The translations under genes and the position numbers were made by a program. Of a stretch of 64,000 nt of DNA, positions 20,791 to 33,159 are shown in pieces. The stretch is from NCBI GenBank assembly GCA_036365145.1, contig JAEOAD010000005.1:3348001-3412000 (forward strand), written 5' to 3'. Within the stretch, counting starts at the first letter, position 1; every line of letters starts with the position of its first letter. The DNA is from Orientallactaga sibirica. Lineage: Eukaryota; Chordata; Mammalia; Rodentia; Dipodidae. Under the pieces are notes generated by a model. It was not told the DNA's origin. It saw only the letters and a program-made list of their open reading frames with translations, and made no database searches.

Positions 20791-22398
20791 TAGGATTGAC
20801 ATTCTAGATTACCACTATTCCTTCTCATATGTGTGCTCTTCTGCTTTCCTGGAAAAGTGACAACAGAGCTGGATGAATTAACATTTCTGGAACTGACACT
20901 TTTTGCAGACATCTTGACTCATGATGCACAACATTTCACAATGCCCTCCAGGATCGCCTTGGCTGCTGACTGGGTCCTACTCTTTGTAAAAACACCTACA
21001 TGCTAAGAAGCTGTCCACCAGCTATGAGTCAGCACAGCATTCCTTTTCTTGTCCCAGGCCATGTTCAGGAGTGGGCCATCGCTCAAATCAATGTCCCTTG
21101 GTTTTGCAAACAGGCACTTACCACAGACATTACTCACCTTTCCAGTGTCCTGAGCGAAGATGACTCTACAGCTGCAGGTGGCCAATGCTCCTTGGATCCT
21201 GTGTTATCATATCACATGGAGACTAAATCAAATCCTAGAGCATTTAGAAAATATCAAATATATGGAAATTAAATCATTTGATGGCAGCTGTTATGTTAAG
21301 TGTTTCTAGAGGAACAGAACATATTCTTAATAGGTCTGTAATATTTTGGAAGATTGATTTATAAAGAACAAATATAGATAAGGGTGCACGTAGTAAGACA
21401 GAAACTCTTAGAATGGCTTGCCTGCAAGGTTTGGTTTTGGCATTGCTCACTAATATAAATTATTCTTACAAACAATTGTTTATTGTTATCGGAGTTTGAA
21501 AAACTTACACAAGCCAGGCAGAGTAGGCCAGTGTGCTCAGCCCCAAACACACCATGGACTGCTCTCAAGGGCATGGCACAGTTGCTGATGGAGGGATAGG
21601 CTTGTGCTGTGTGCCTCCCAGGGGACAGGACTCTTGGAATCTTGCACCTGGCCTCTTGCATACATTGCCATCTGCCCTGACTTTTGTTGATTTTGCTTTT
21701 TACCCTTTATCTATAATAAATCACAGTCATAAGTATGATGGTATGCTGAACTTGGGGGTCCCTTAGGAGACTCACCATACCTAATGGTGGTTTTGAGAAC
21801 CGATGGTCTAGCATAAAGTAAGTTTGATCTTAATAGGAATATAGTTAATATGGGTGGGCTCATTTTTAAAGCTAATTGAATAATATACTTAAGATCTGTA
21901 CATTATATCTAATAAAATTATGTGGTAAAAATACCAAGAAAAGAATTCTAAGCCTAAGTGATGTTGCTTGCAATTCTCTGGTTGCATGCACTGGTGCATG
22001 AAGAACAGGGGTGGCCTGGGACCACAACGAGCTCTTCCATCAGCAGAGAAGCCAATGCAGCTGCAAGGGTCTCTGCGGTGTCTCAGCTCAGCAGCCCATA
22101 GAAATAATGACATTGCCCTTATTTATATGGGTATTTAGCTTGATGTTCAATTAGCATTGCATTTAAATAAAAGGCAATTTCCATTGTTTAAGTTCAAAGA
22201 AGTTAAGTTAAAAGCCATGATTAGATTTGATTCACCCTTTTCCTATCAGTTTTCTTCATGGTGAGGGTGTTCTATGTGTTCTAGAATATTACCATATGCC
22301 AACATACCATAAATGGATACTGAATGAAATTAATACTAGTGAATATTCTGGGATAGTTTGTATCACAGTTTATTCTTCTAATAGATATGTCAATAAAC
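20791..22398. other. mostly unique DNA
   Basis: Small frames (90 residues at 21000-21272, 100 at 21359-21661 minus, 77 at 21533-21766) have no recognisable family. 21300-21780 (CTAGAGGAACAGAACATATT onward) may be another diverged interspersed repeat. Confidence 0.35.
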
Positions 22399-22598
22399 TC
22401 CTGGAGAGATGGCTTAGTGGTTAAGGCATGTGCTTGCGAAGCCTAAGGACCCAGGTTTGATTCTCCAGGTCCCATGTAAGCCAGATGCACATGGTGGCAC
22501 ATGCATCTGGAGTTCATTTGCAGTGGCTAGATGCCCTGGCATACCCATTCTCTCTCTCTGTCTCAAATAAATAAATAATAAAAAAGTTTTAAAAAGTT
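22399..22598 (+). mobile_element. B2-type SINE
   Basis: CTGGAGAGATGGCTTAGTGG, GGTTTGATTCTCCAGGTCCC, TCTGGAGTTCATTTGCAGTG, A-rich tail. Confidence 0.95.
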
Positions 22599-23019
22599 AA
22601 AACAGATATGTCTATAAAAAGAGTTCTGTCACCAAAATAGTATTCATTATTGTAATATTTTAGTTATTAATATATTGTTATGAAATGATATAAAGAGAGG
22701 AAAAAATTTATAACATATTATTTGTAGATAAAACAATTTTTACTTATTTTATGGATAGAATTATGTAGAACACTTTTTAGAATCTCGTTTTTAATGAAGA
22801 CATAATTTATAAGACGAAACGGTTTTATTGAAATGATGTAAAGTTAAACAAAATATTGTATATGGCATTTAAAATGACATGATAAAACTAGTATGACACG
22901 GTGCAGTATTACACATTGAACACTAACTTGAAAAGGCCAGGTGAGTGTCTACATTTATAGTCATTTTAGATTTCTCATTCTACGGATTTCCCTTAGATAT
23001 AGACCTGAAGGATGGAGGT

Positions 23020-23022
<3 letters not shown>
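22599..23022. other. unique, very AT-rich DNA
   Basis: No feature seen. Confidence 0.4.

Positions 23023-23055
<33 letters not shown>
23023..23055. repeat. (GT)n microsatellite
   Basis: About 16 GT units, followed by GCATGCATGC. Confidence 0.97.
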
Positions 23056-23056
<1 letters not shown>

Positions 23057-23756
23057 ATGCATGCCAGTGCATGGGGATCTTCTTCATTGATATGTATAGT
23101 TTAATAAGGAATTTGCAGGTGTCAGATGGGTTCGAAGGAATAGGGTCCATTCCTGCTGTGTTTGCTTAATTAGAGTTGGTACAACCAGATGTTGTCTACT
23201 GCTTCAAAGAATTTTCAAACAACACTGAAGGAAAACACCAATTTTACTGCATTCTTTGGCTTATGTATTCATTTTAAATCTCTTCCCAATAGCTCTAGTC
23301 TCCCAACATTTTTTTTTTTGTGCACAATATTGTGTTTCAGTATAAACTACTCAAAACCAAATAAAAACCCAATAGCTCAAATGTCTGTGTGAGACTCGGA
23401 AAAATTTATTCATCTAAAACTGACTCATAATCTGTGGTACTAATGGATATTTGAAAGAAGGCTCATTAAAATTCAGAGTTAAGGTCGTGTATTGGAGAGA
23501 CAATATAGCTAGAAGAAGAAAAAAATCTTCCTTTTGAAAGCAACAGACCTCACGAGCAAGGACAGGTTTGACGAGAAATGTAAGAGCTTGGTTGTGTCCT
23601 GCAAAGTAATGGCTATTTCATGTCAAAGCATAGTATTTTTAGTCTTAAGAACTTTTGTGATCCCAGGATAAAAGGAAATGAGTTACATTACTTTTAAGTA
23701 AGTCATTTACTTTATTATAATATGTATATAATTTGATCATTGTGATACTATAAATA
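23056..23756. other. unique DNA
   Basis: No feature recognised. Confidence 0.4.
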
Positions 23757-23862
23757 TTTTTATTCACTATATAGTCTCAGGGTGGCCTCGAACTTTCAGC
23801 AATCCTCCTACCTCTGCCTCCCGAGTGCTGGGATTAAAGACATGCACCAACATGCCCAGCTT
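23757..23862 (-). mobile_element. B1 SINE fragment, antisense
   Basis: CACTATATAGTCTCAGGGTG, TGCTGGGATTAAAGACATG, ACCAACATGCCCAGC. The tail half is missing. Confidence 0.88.
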
Positions 23863-24548
23863 TAATTATATTTTTAAAATCTCTAAATCTTTAAAAATAC
23901 AAAAGATCTGTGATTTGTTACTTGCTTTTAACTTCGCAATGATAAGCTTACACATATTTTTACTCAAGCAAAAGCTATAGATTTCAGGGATTTGTAGTTT
24001 GGTGGATTTTAATGGTCCTGAAAGGAGGAAATGATGTGTAAAATAACCAAAATGTACCAATTTGAAGCTTACAGGAAGCCCTGTAATCTATAGTACACAG
24101 ATATCATGTTTTCCATTCAATTTACTAATTCTTTCTGGAAACACACTACTGACCTTGATCCAGATGTTCTGCCTGGGAAATACTTGACTTTTTTCGGTAA
24201 TTATGCAATGAGAAGTGATTATTCAACATAGTGATCATGGAAATCGAACCACCTCAATGCTGAGCCAGGTAATGGATGACTTTGGTGACACAATTCTATT
24301 TCATCACTTCCTGTAGAAAGGGCCAGATTCTCCATTTGCTGCTCATCAGCTTTCTTTGTTGAAACAGAGAAACTTACAGTTTGCAGGTGGCTAGAAATAC
24401 ATACCAGCCTACATGACAAGGTACTGGATATTTATACAGGAATCAGATTGTCTTGTCTACTTCCCATTAAAAGTGTAAATCCTAGAGTTAGTCAGTGTAT
24501 TGGAAAATTAGTACAATAACTGTATAAGATCTAACTCAAAATTCCCTT
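23863..24548. other. unique DNA
   Basis: No feature recognised. Confidence 0.4.
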
Positions 24549-24632
24549 CTTTTAAAAATATTTTATTTTTATTTATTCACTTATTTGACAGAGAGTAAGA
24601 GATAGAGAGAGAAAGATTGAGAGAGGGAAAAA
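24549..24632 (-). mobile_element. B2-type SINE tail fragment
   Basis: TTATTTATTCACTTATTTGA followed by GAGAGA-rich sequence is the 3' end of an antisense B2; the body is absent. Confidence 0.6.
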
Positions 24633-25138
24633 TCACTTCTTAATAACTGGTACCTATTATGTGTATCAGTTCATTCATCGGATCTTTCCTAAAGAACCGA
24701 AACTATATCTGGAATTAATTTCTGTATTGTTAATCAGGTACAGTATGTGATTATGGACATAAAACTTTTTCCCCCAAAATTACATATTTAGATAAGTGTG
24801 TTTCTGTGTAAGCAAGGTTTCTATCTATACATCAGTCCTTCCTGGGTCTCAGCCACCTGGGTCCTGATGTTCACAGAATGTATGTTCTCAGGTATAGGTA
24901 TCAACTTTAATCAGACATGACAACACAGTGATAAATCCATCCAGGTACATGCACATACATAGATGAAACTTATTGTTCAAGATAAAAGACTATGCAAAGG
25001 TGATTTATTTCTTTGCACTTTCATTATACATAGTAGATAACTTAAAGTATGACACATAATTGATACTCAGTTTGGTTTTTTAATGTAGCTCTATTATGAC
25101 ATCATTGAAGCAAAAGCATGGCCTTCCTTCATGCTATA
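24633..25138. other. unique DNA
   Basis: No feature recognised. Confidence 0.4.
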
Positions 25139-25222
25139 TCTCCTCTCTTTCCTTCCATTCTTCCCCTCTCTCCTTCCCTTCCCCATTTCCTCACTCTTTA
25201 TTCCTTCCTTCCTTTTTTTCTC
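25139..25222. repeat. CT-rich low-complexity tract
   Basis: Pyrimidine-rich TTCC words leading up to the LTR start. Confidence 0.8.
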
Positions 25223-25668
25223 TGAAGGGTTAATAGCCTTCCTTGAAAACTAGAGGGAACTAAAGAGTGAATAACTATCCCTAAGACCAACAAGCCATAA
25301 CACTTCAGAAGCATGGCTGACAGGCCTGTCCACTCCCAAATGAGAAACTAAACTTCCCTGAGCTCAGAAAACCTTGAGGGAACAGAAACTGTCTGGTGGG
25401 TTATCCTCCCTAGACAATTTGACTAAAAAAGCTTATTCTGAGCAAGGACACAAATAACTACAGTTCCTTGTCTACTTCCCTTGGACCTGCAGCTGGTACA
25501 GTCTGTTTTTCTTAAGTTCCCCCTTATAAGCTTGTACCCCAGCCTGGCCTAGTGCTTTAGCTTTTATCCTTCAGGAAGGCTGCTGCCCCTTGCTGTTTCA
25601 ATAAACAGTCTGTCTATAGAAATCAAGTCCTGTGTTCTCTTTTGTTTTTCTCTTACACTTTCCTTACA
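25223..25668 (+). mobile_element. solo LTR
   Basis: A 446-bp block starting TGAAGGGTTAATAGCC and ending TTTCCTTACA, with a polyadenylation signal (TTTCAATAAACAGTCTG, about 25595-25611) followed by a GT-rich U5-like end (TCCTGTGTTCTCTTTTG). TTCTC flanks it on both sides (25218-25222, 25669-25673). A 5-bp TSD fits an endogenous retrovirus LTR, although the surroundings are pyrimidine-rich, so chance is possible. No internal retroviral genes are present. Confidence 0.68.
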
Positions 25669-25762
25669 TTCTCTGTTTTTATTCCTTCCCTCATTCCATT
25701 CCTTTCTTCCTCCCTTCTTTCTTCTCTCTCTCTTCTCCTCTTCCTTTCTCCATTGCTTCTCT

Positions 25763-25964
25763 CCTTTCCTTTCCTTTCCTTTCCTTTCCTTTCCTTTCCT
25801 TTCCTTTCCTTTCCTTTCCTTTCCTTTCCTTTCCTTTCCTTTCCTTTCCTTTCCTTTCCTTTCCTTTCCTTTCCTTTCCTTTCCTTTCCTTCCCTTCCCT
25901 TCCCTTCCCTTCCCTTCCCTTCCCTTCCCTTCCCTTCCCTTCCCTTCCCTTCCCTTCCCTCCCT
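25763..25964. repeat. (TTTCC)n to (TTCCC)n pentanucleotide array
   Basis: About 25 TTTCC-type units (25763-25890) change abruptly to about 14 TTCCC-type units (25890-25964). It is pure pyrimidine on this strand. The 185- and 141-residue GKERK-repeat frames on the minus strand, and the plus-strand frames, are products of the array. Confidence 0.98.
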
Positions 25965-26464
25965 CTGTTTCATTTCTGACATATAACACCATACCTGGTC
26001 CACAGAAGACAACTTCGTGTAAATAGGTGGAATGAAGGAATGAAGGGCAAGAGCTACGATGCACAGTTTTGGGACCATTGACGAGCTTCACATTGCTAAG
26101 AAACAAAGGCCACTCTTCCATTTGAGGTGGCTCAGCAACCTTGCAGAACTCACTATTTGTAAGTGAGCATCACACCTCAGGATCACGTACAGGATTCATT
26201 TCCAGCAGGACTGCTGCCCAACGTGGACACAGTGATGCTAGGCACTAAGTACACAGGGCAGAGTGAGCAAGGTTGGCGTGTGACAGGAGTGTGATTTTCC
26301 CGTTCTTGGGTTTCTAGCTGTGGGCAGATAAATAGCATTTTGTGCAATTTTCTAGATGTCCTGCAGCATCTTCGGCTTGAAGAATAAAGTTAACCTCTTG
26401 GGAAACCACGTACTTGAAAGTGATGGAAACCCCAATATTAGGTACTCATGCTAATAATTGCTGT
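25965..26464. other. unique DNA
   Basis: No feature recognised. Confidence 0.4.
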
Positions 26465-26765
26465 TACCAAATACTTGACAAGACACAGCTTAAGGGAAGA
26501 AAGGGTTTATTGTGGCTTATTGCTTTGAAGAGCTACATTCCATGTGGTGGAGAAGGTGTGGTCGGCTGGCTTGTCAAACTGCAGACAGGAAACAGGAAGT
26601 AGAATGGGTTCTAAAACATCAATGCACTTCCCCAGTGACACCTTCTCTAAAAAGGACCCGCCTCCTAATCCAGGTTCCTGAACTTTCCAAAACTGACCTA
26701 CCAGCTGGGTCCAAGGATTCAGTTACATGAACCTTTGGGTTATTTCACATTCAAATCTCAACATA
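26465..26765 (-). mobile_element. medium-reiterated rodent repeat
   Basis: Reverse complement shows TTGGACCCAGCTGGTAGGTC, GGATTAGGAGGCGGGTCC, GTGTCACTGGGGAAGTGC and AATAAACCCTTTCTTCCC: the order of a common rodent non-autonomous DNA element (URR1-like). Family name from memory, not searched. Confidence 0.6.
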
Positions 26766-26935
26766 CTGAAAGAAAGATGACACATAGGGTGTCCCAAATT
26801 CAGTGAATAAGTATTGCCCATGCCTCAGGTTGACTGTAGAATCAGGAATATTCAGGGTTGGCTCTGGTTGGAAGAGAGCAGCACCATGATGCCCCTGAAG
26901 TGGGGGACAAAGATCCAAACAGCAAAGTATAGGTA

Positions 26936-27149
26936 TGTTCTTTTTTAAAGATTTTATTTTATTTATGTATTTATTAGAGACAGATGGAGAGGGAGAGAAT
27001 GGGTGCACCAGGGCCTCTAGCCACTGCAAATGAACTCCAGTTGCATACGCCACCATGTGCATCTGGCTTATGTCGGGCCTGGAGAATCAAACCTGGTCCT
27101 CAGGCTTCACAGGCATGTGCCTTAACCACTAAGCCATCTCTCCAGCCCC
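26936..27149 (-). mobile_element. B2-type SINE with TSD
   Basis: AGGGCCTCTAGCCACTGC body and CACTAAGCCATCTCTCCAGC head in reverse. AGCAAAGTATAG occurs at both flanks (26921 and 27150). Confidence 0.95.
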
Positions 27150-28554
27150 AGCAAAGTATAGATACTTTCATGAGCATGCATACATGGAGAGTTAGATGAA
27201 CTGAGGTTAATGACAGTAATTGGAGTTTTAGTCACTACAGCAATTTCTAAATGAAATTCTCCCAGGTAAAAGAAATGAGAATTTGAGAAAAACTGGAGTT
27301 GTTTGGAAAAGATCAAACATTTAAGGAATTGCAAATGATGAAATTCATACGGGGTTTCCCTTTCTGTTTCCTTAATAAACATAATATTCCTCAAAATAAA
27401 ATTATAACATTGTCCTGGCTTATTTGTTATCTATCTGTCTTTCTATTTATCATCTATTTATCTACATGTGATAGCATGGTGATTGTAAAATGAAGTATTA
27501 AGAGAAGGACCTATACATTTACACTATTACTGCTTCTTATGTGAGCTTAACATATCATCTTTAAAAATAAACAGGTTTATTGAGTGGGAAATTTTCTCAT
27601 GTTATGTACAAAGTCAGGTAGGTTTGGGTTGCTCTCATAATTGTGCAGCTATCAGTAATGTCAACGTTAGAACATTTTCACCACCCCAAAATAGATCTTC
27701 GGAACCATTAGTGATACTCCTCATTTCTCCACTTGGCTTCCCCTTCTTTTTCTCCCAGTCCTAGCCAATCATATGCCTCCTTCCTGACTCTATAGATTAG
27801 CCTATTCTGGGCATTTATGTTTTGTTCTTCCTATGTAATGGTAGTTACACATACTTTCTAAATAAGTTTTCAAAAATTCAGGATATGTGTGTACATATAT
27901 AGAATATATCCATCATTCCATTTTTACCTCCCTCCATCACGTGGGCAGTATACCTGAAGAAGAGGGTTTGTTTCCCTGGCCCACAGCCACACCCTTTCTC
28001 CCAGGTAAACTTCACATAGCAGGAGCCATGCACTTTCTATTGTGCATTTCATGGGCCTATCCCAATAAAGAAGGACACCTGTTATTTTCTACAACATGGG
28101 ATACCTGAAATCCATTAAGTCATATGAACAAAGCAAGGCCAAGAAGATCAACGCCACATGATCTCCCTTTTGTGAGAGATCGAATTGCTGTCATAGCAAG
28201 AGAAGGGTGAATTGTGGTTACAAAAGGGTGGGTAGGATGGAGGGAGCAGGAGCCTGGTAAGTGTTTTCAGTGGGAAATCAGTTGGAGTCTCACATGGTAT
28301 TTGGCCATAAGGTTACCATAGTTACCCATAAAGCCCCTTGCATTTCATATTGGTATGCTTTTGAGTATTAAGTGGGACCCTGTGAATCATGTTTGGACAT
28401 ACGGTGATCATTGGAGTGACTAGAATATCACGTATGGGACTAAAGAGACTTTGCTTCCTATCTTCTTCTGTATTTATGTCTCCTGGATGCACGCTTTACC
28501 TAGGAGAAGCCGGATGAAGTTCACATGGACGGTGAATGAATGGCAGAACACTTT
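27150..28554. other. unique DNA
   Basis: A short imperfect (ATCT)n stretch lies at 27425-27468. No gene recognised. Confidence 0.4.
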
Positions 28555-28930
28555 ATTGTGTTGTGTGTCTGTGTACAGTGTGTGTGCATGGGCATGTGTG
28601 TGAGAGATGTGGTATATGCATGTATGTGTGCAGATGTGCATGCCCCATGCACATGTGTGCAGGAGCCAGATGAAAGTGTGGGTGAGCTTGTTTCATGGCT
28701 CATCCTTGTATTGCTCGGGATAGGATTGTTGCCTCCATCTGGAGCTGCTGTCCTTCCGAATCTCAGGGATTCTCTGGCCTCTGCATCCAGCCACCATGGA
28801 CTAGGGTTACAGACCACACTAGCTTTTTAATCTGGGGCTTGTGGAGTCTAATTTAGTAGTCTCTAGTCTGAGAGGCCCTCTTGCTCAAGCAACAAGTGCT
28901 CGTAACCAAGGAGCTATCTTTGCAGCTCCA
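28555..28930 (-). mobile_element. B4-type SINE, antisense
   Basis: A TG-rich tail at the left, CATCCAGCCACCATGGACTA in the B1-like part, and AAGTGCTCGTAACCAAGGAG, GCTATCTTTGCAGCTCC at the head. Diverged. Confidence 0.6.
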
Positions 28931-29879
28931 GATCACTTCCCTCTAGTGCTCTTCTCAGGGAGCAATTTGTCCTTCCAACTCTTCCTGTTGTGAAATGTTA
29001 TTTTCATGAACTGTGGAAATTCAAGCACTATTAATCTATGAGAACATACACATAAATAACATTACGGTTTTACATTAGTGAACGTTGAATATGCATAATA
29101 AATTTTGAATTCTATTAGAATCTGTCTCTTGTGGTATCTTAACATTATCAGCAATACAACTCAAATCTCTCCTTGAATCACGAAATCAGAAAGCTAATGC
29201 AAATTATCTAGGACAACAATGAAAAATGCAAGAAAGAATTGAAATTCACAATAAATTTCCTAGCCACATTTTGGCCAATAAATTAAAGGTCTCCACCTCC
29301 TCACCTGTCAGTAGATCTGTTTCAGGGGAGACAAGGGGTTCTGCCTCTCCAGATCTCTGTCTCCTGGAGGGGTTAAGAAGTAAGAAACATCCAAATGACA
29401 ACTAGAAGGAAGAGGGACAACAAAGGGCATCACTGATCCACAGAGAATCCCTAAATAATTAAATATGCAATCCAATGAAAAATTCATGTCATAAGACATT
29501 ATTTTCAAGCACATTATACTCGCAACAGTTTGTCTCAGAACTTAGTATTCTATCCCTCAGTGCTTTCACACTTACTCTAGTCTATATGCTAACAGGGTTA
29601 TAAGTTCTTTGGAGAGAGAATAGGAACATTTTTTTTTCTAAATGTTATATAGAATTTTATATGTGATATATAAAACTAGGCGACTCTAAGTTGATGCATA
29701 GAAAATAAATATTTCATGACTATCTTTCTCTGTTACATTAACAAGCAAAAGTTTGACGAATGGGAATTGACATTTTGTGTTAATAGATAATGAAATTTCT
29801 TTCATTTAGTCTTTCTGAAGTTTTCACATGAAATATCTAGAGTTGAACATAAATGGGTTACCCCCCACTATGAGTAGTT
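28931..29879. other. unique AT-rich DNA
   Basis: No feature recognised. Confidence 0.4.
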
Positions 29880-30302
29880 GACCAGGAAGACCCATGAGGT
29901 TCCCAAAACAATGTAGGCCATAGCCAAGCACTTGGTTACCCAATAGAGATAAAAGGTAAGACCCTATTGCTGAAGACACTACAGGCAGGCTGCCATCTCA
30001 GGACACCAGGAGACCATGTGGGAACTGAGAAGAAAGCCAGGCCTCTCCTGACAAACCCACATGGCACTGGAAAGGGCTATGGGAGCTACTGGGTTGCAAA
30101 GTATGCAACCCACCAGACAGACAAGATGCACACACTTGCGCTGGAGAGTTGGCTTAAAGGTTAAGGCATTTGCCTGCAAAGCCTAAGGATCCAGGTTTGC
30201 TTCTCCAGGTCCCACATAAGGCATATGAACAAGGTGGTGCATGCATCTGGAGTTCATTTGCAGTGGCTAGAGGCCCTGACACACCCATTCTCTCTCTGTG
30301 TC

Positions 30303-30346
<44 letters not shown>

Positions 30347-30720
30347 AAAGAAGCACACAGCCTTTGTGGGGAACCAACTGCCTTCTGACTGGACATGAGG
30401 CCTGCTCAGATGCAGAGAGCTCATAACTGGTACGGGAACCAAGTCAGAGCCCTATAGGCAGGAAACTCACCAACCCAGAGAGAAGCCCCCATTGTTTTCT
30501 GGACAAGCTGAGTCTGCACGAAGGGGTCATGGGAACAAATGTACATCTCAGCCCACTCTGGATTCAGAATACAGAGCAGCAAAGCCAAGCCAAGCTAAGC
30601 AGAGGGAGCGGATGAGAGCTCTGTCCAGAGTGACTGTCGTCACTCCTCCAGAGACCACTGTTAAGTCTGAGAAGTGGCGACATTACAGGTTCTACCACTG
30701 ACCTGTTACCTCTCTCTTAC
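29880..30720 (+). mobile_element. L1 3' UTR with nested B2
   Basis: GGTAAGACCCTATTGCTGAA and the preceding GGCCATAGCCAAGCACTTGG match the L1 3' UTR at 60.06-60.15 kb (GTAAGACCCTATTGCTGAAA). The element continues after the B2 (30136-30350) to about 30720. Diverged, so an older copy. Confidence 0.72.
30136..30350 (+). mobile_element. B2-type SINE nested in L1
   Basis: GCTGGAGAGTTGGCTTAAAGG head, (AAAT)n tail 30304-30346. AAGATGCACAC before and AAGAAGCACAC after look like a slightly diverged TSD. Confidence 0.94.
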
Positions 30721-30828
30721 ACGCATGCCCAGCCCTGTCTGGCTTTTTGTGTGCATGCTGGTATTGAACTCAAGTCCTCCTGCAGAGCAAATACTCTTAG
30801 CTGCGGAGTCATCTCCCAGCCTCTATCA
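30721..30828 (-). mobile_element. B4-type SINE head remnant
   Basis: TGGTATTGAACTCAAGTCCTC, GCGGAGTCATCTCCCAGCC in the order of an antisense B4 head. Confidence 0.55.
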
Positions 30829-30847
30829 CTCACCACTTTTTATGATA

Positions 30848-31038
30848 TTCTTTTTTTTAAAAAAAAGAGAGAGAAAGAGGTGGGGGGGGGATGAGCACGC
30901 CAGGGCCTCCAGCCACTGCAGAGGAACTCCAGACTCATGCGCCTTGTGCATCTGGCTTATGTGGGGCCTAGGGAATCGAACCTGGGTCCTTTGGCTTTGG
31001 CAGGCAAATGCCTTAACTGCTCAGCCATCCCTCCAGCC
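30848..31038 (-). mobile_element. B2-type SINE, antisense
   Basis: AGGGCCTCCAGCCACTGCAG, ATCGAACCTGGGTCCTTTGG, CTCAGCCATCCCTCCAGCCC. Confidence 0.93.
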
Positions 31039-31144
31039 CAAGACATTCTTATTACTCAGGAAAAACTCAAGTATCAGATGCATATCAACTAGGATAACAA
31101 AAGCCAAATGAACAATGGAGATGGACGGATGTGAAAAAGGAAAA

Positions 31145-31920
31145 TACATTTTATTTTCATCTCTTAGGACGTGTAGTTAAGCCAAAAGAGGACTTTTCAT
31201 ACAATTCCTTGTGTGGAGGAGTTCTTTTAGCAAAGACCTCAAACAAGTACCTCTGGAATGTTCCGGTAGGTGGACGAAGGTGACAAATACAGTGACTGCA
31301 ATTTCCATAGTTAATGGTAATTCACTTGAACATGAATCTACTGGCCCTGTGCCATCCTGCGTGTCCCCACTTAGGGGCTCTCCGTCCGTATGTCTTGCAA
31401 GATGCTCTTGCTGTCCGGCCCGAGCACACATGTCTACGTAGATTGAGGTTAGTCCACAGAGCGTGACGTGTGTCCACATTCTGTGTCTAACAAATGCTTG
31501 TCCACTGGCAAACCCTCTTCTCTGTCTGTCTGTGTGTCTGTCTGTCATAATCTACCAGAGACCTGTAGGCCAGTGTTCTTCTCTTTTACCCTCAATACTC
31601 CTTCTTCATGGATGCTGTTTGAGTTGTGTTTTCCTCGTTCCCCCCTGACAATTTCCATTGTTTATACTCAGAAGAGGAAGTAGATGACGCATCCTCCTCT
31701 TCTCTTCTTGTCCTTCCTCCTGTTCCATCTTCTCCTCCTCATCCTCCTTCTTGAGGTCATGTAATGATGACTTCCGTTTCAACGTTTCAAAGAACTCAGA
31801 ATGACAGACGGTATTTTGTACATTGGCGAGCTGCTTCACCTTGCCTGGCATTCGGAATCCAGCTGTGCAGTTGGCGAGAGAACCTCCCTGGTGACTTGCT
31901 TTTAGAGACACAGTGAGCAA
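31145..31920 (-). other. unidentified exon- or retrocopy-like block
   Basis: On the minus strand a 104-residue frame (31606-31920) contains an internal MPGKVKQLANVQNTVCHSEF followed by a charged EDEEEKMEQEEGQEEKRRM stretch. Downstream lies a long non-repeat, relatively GC-rich segment ending near AATAAA (complement of 31150-31155). The layout is like a last exon plus 3' UTR, or a processed retrocopy. I do not recognise the protein. A pyrimidine-rich acceptor-like site (TCACTGTGTCTCTAAAAG on the minus strand) precedes the open part. No intact start or promoter is visible. Confidence 0.3.
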
Positions 31921-32823
31921 AATCAGAACCCCAGGAAGCTCACTAATGAGAATTTTCTAGTACCGTGTCTCTTGACAGGTAACACGCCTCAGAATTTTCC
32001 AGGCCCAAATGCTCTCTGTCAGGAGGTCCGGTGTGAAAGTGTAGGACTTTCATGATTTGCTCGATCTGTGTGGGCCCAGAGAGGTCACCTGTACACCCCA
32101 GCACTCGAGGAAGGTGAGGGGTTATCTACTTATGTGACAATCATAGTTAAGGTTTTTAGTCATTGGTGACATAGTTCCAGTCTTACAACTGGTCTCCTCT
32201 GTGGCATTTCATATCTGGAAGATCATCGTCAGTCAGCCACACAGGCGATCTTTAACAGACCTGTGCAAAAACATTTTAATCCAACAGAAAATCACACTTT
32301 TTAAACAGTGGAGAAGCTTGTTGCTTCAATATGTACTGGAGATAGTTTTTTTTTTTTTCTTTTTTTACACTCACAAGAATTCAAATTATTATGAGGCATC
32401 CATAAAGGTTAGTGGTTGAATATTTTCTGAGAGCAATTCAGTATCAATGGGAAATTTGAACTGGTTTCTGAAATGGCAGCTTTAAAATGGAATGATATGA
32501 AACGAGCCTGCGATGGATTGGCGCATGATGAAGTGGAGTGAAAATGAAGAAAAGAGGCCACGGTGGTCATCTACGTCCACAGTGGTCATCTACGTCCACG
32601 AAGCACACCCTGTAGTCCTGATCCAAGCTTGGTGGCACACAATGAACAGAGAAGAGAAACAGTCAGAGGTTTTGCCGGTTACCTGGTCGTCTCAGGATAT
32701 CTGGGAAGGCAATAATCCCATGACTGGGGCTCCACCCTCAAGAGTTCTTCAATGTAACCACAGGTCTCACATCCCACAGATCCTCTTCATACCATCGCAG
32801 TCAGGGTAGGGGGTCAGCATGTG
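31921..32823. other. unique DNA
   Basis: Contains a T-run at 32346-32367 and a 19-bp tandem duplication at 32559-32596. No gene recognised. Confidence 0.4.
32559..32596 (+). repeat. 19-bp tandem duplication
   Basis: CACGGTGGTCATCTACGTC is followed directly by CACAGTGGTCATCTACGTC, one mismatch. Confidence 0.95.
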
Positions 32824-33048
32824 AATTTTTTCTTTTTTGTTTATTTGGAAACAGAGAGAGGGAAGGGAAAGAGGAGAGAGGTGACAGAGAGAGAGAGCAT
32901 ACATACCAGGGCCTCTTGCCACTACAAACAAACAAACTCCAGACACAAGTACCAATTTAGCATCTGGGTTTATGTGGGCACTGGGGGGTTTGAACCAGGC
33001 CATCAGGCTATGCAAGCAAGCACCTTTAACTACTAATCATAGCTCCAG
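32824..33048 (-). mobile_element. B2-type SINE, antisense, diverged
   Basis: GA-rich edge, AGGGCCTCTTGCCACTAC, CTAATCATAGCTCCAGCC. AGCATGTGAATTTTT and AGCACGTGCATTTTT at the flanks look like a diverged TSD. Confidence 0.85.
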
Positions 33049-33159
33049 CCTAGCACGTGCATTTTTGAGGGACCCAGCTACGTAAAGTAGGCTAGAAAGG
33101 TAAAGGTGCAAGGTAAAGAATGACTCGTAAGTTTGGGCTTTGGTTTTAGCTATTAAATG

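Noticed and set aside
25564..26121. 185-residue minus-strand frame with GKERK repeats (and a 141-residue relative)
   Set aside because: A pentanucleotide repeat without stops gives open frames on several phases and on both strands; it is a simple repeat, not a gene.
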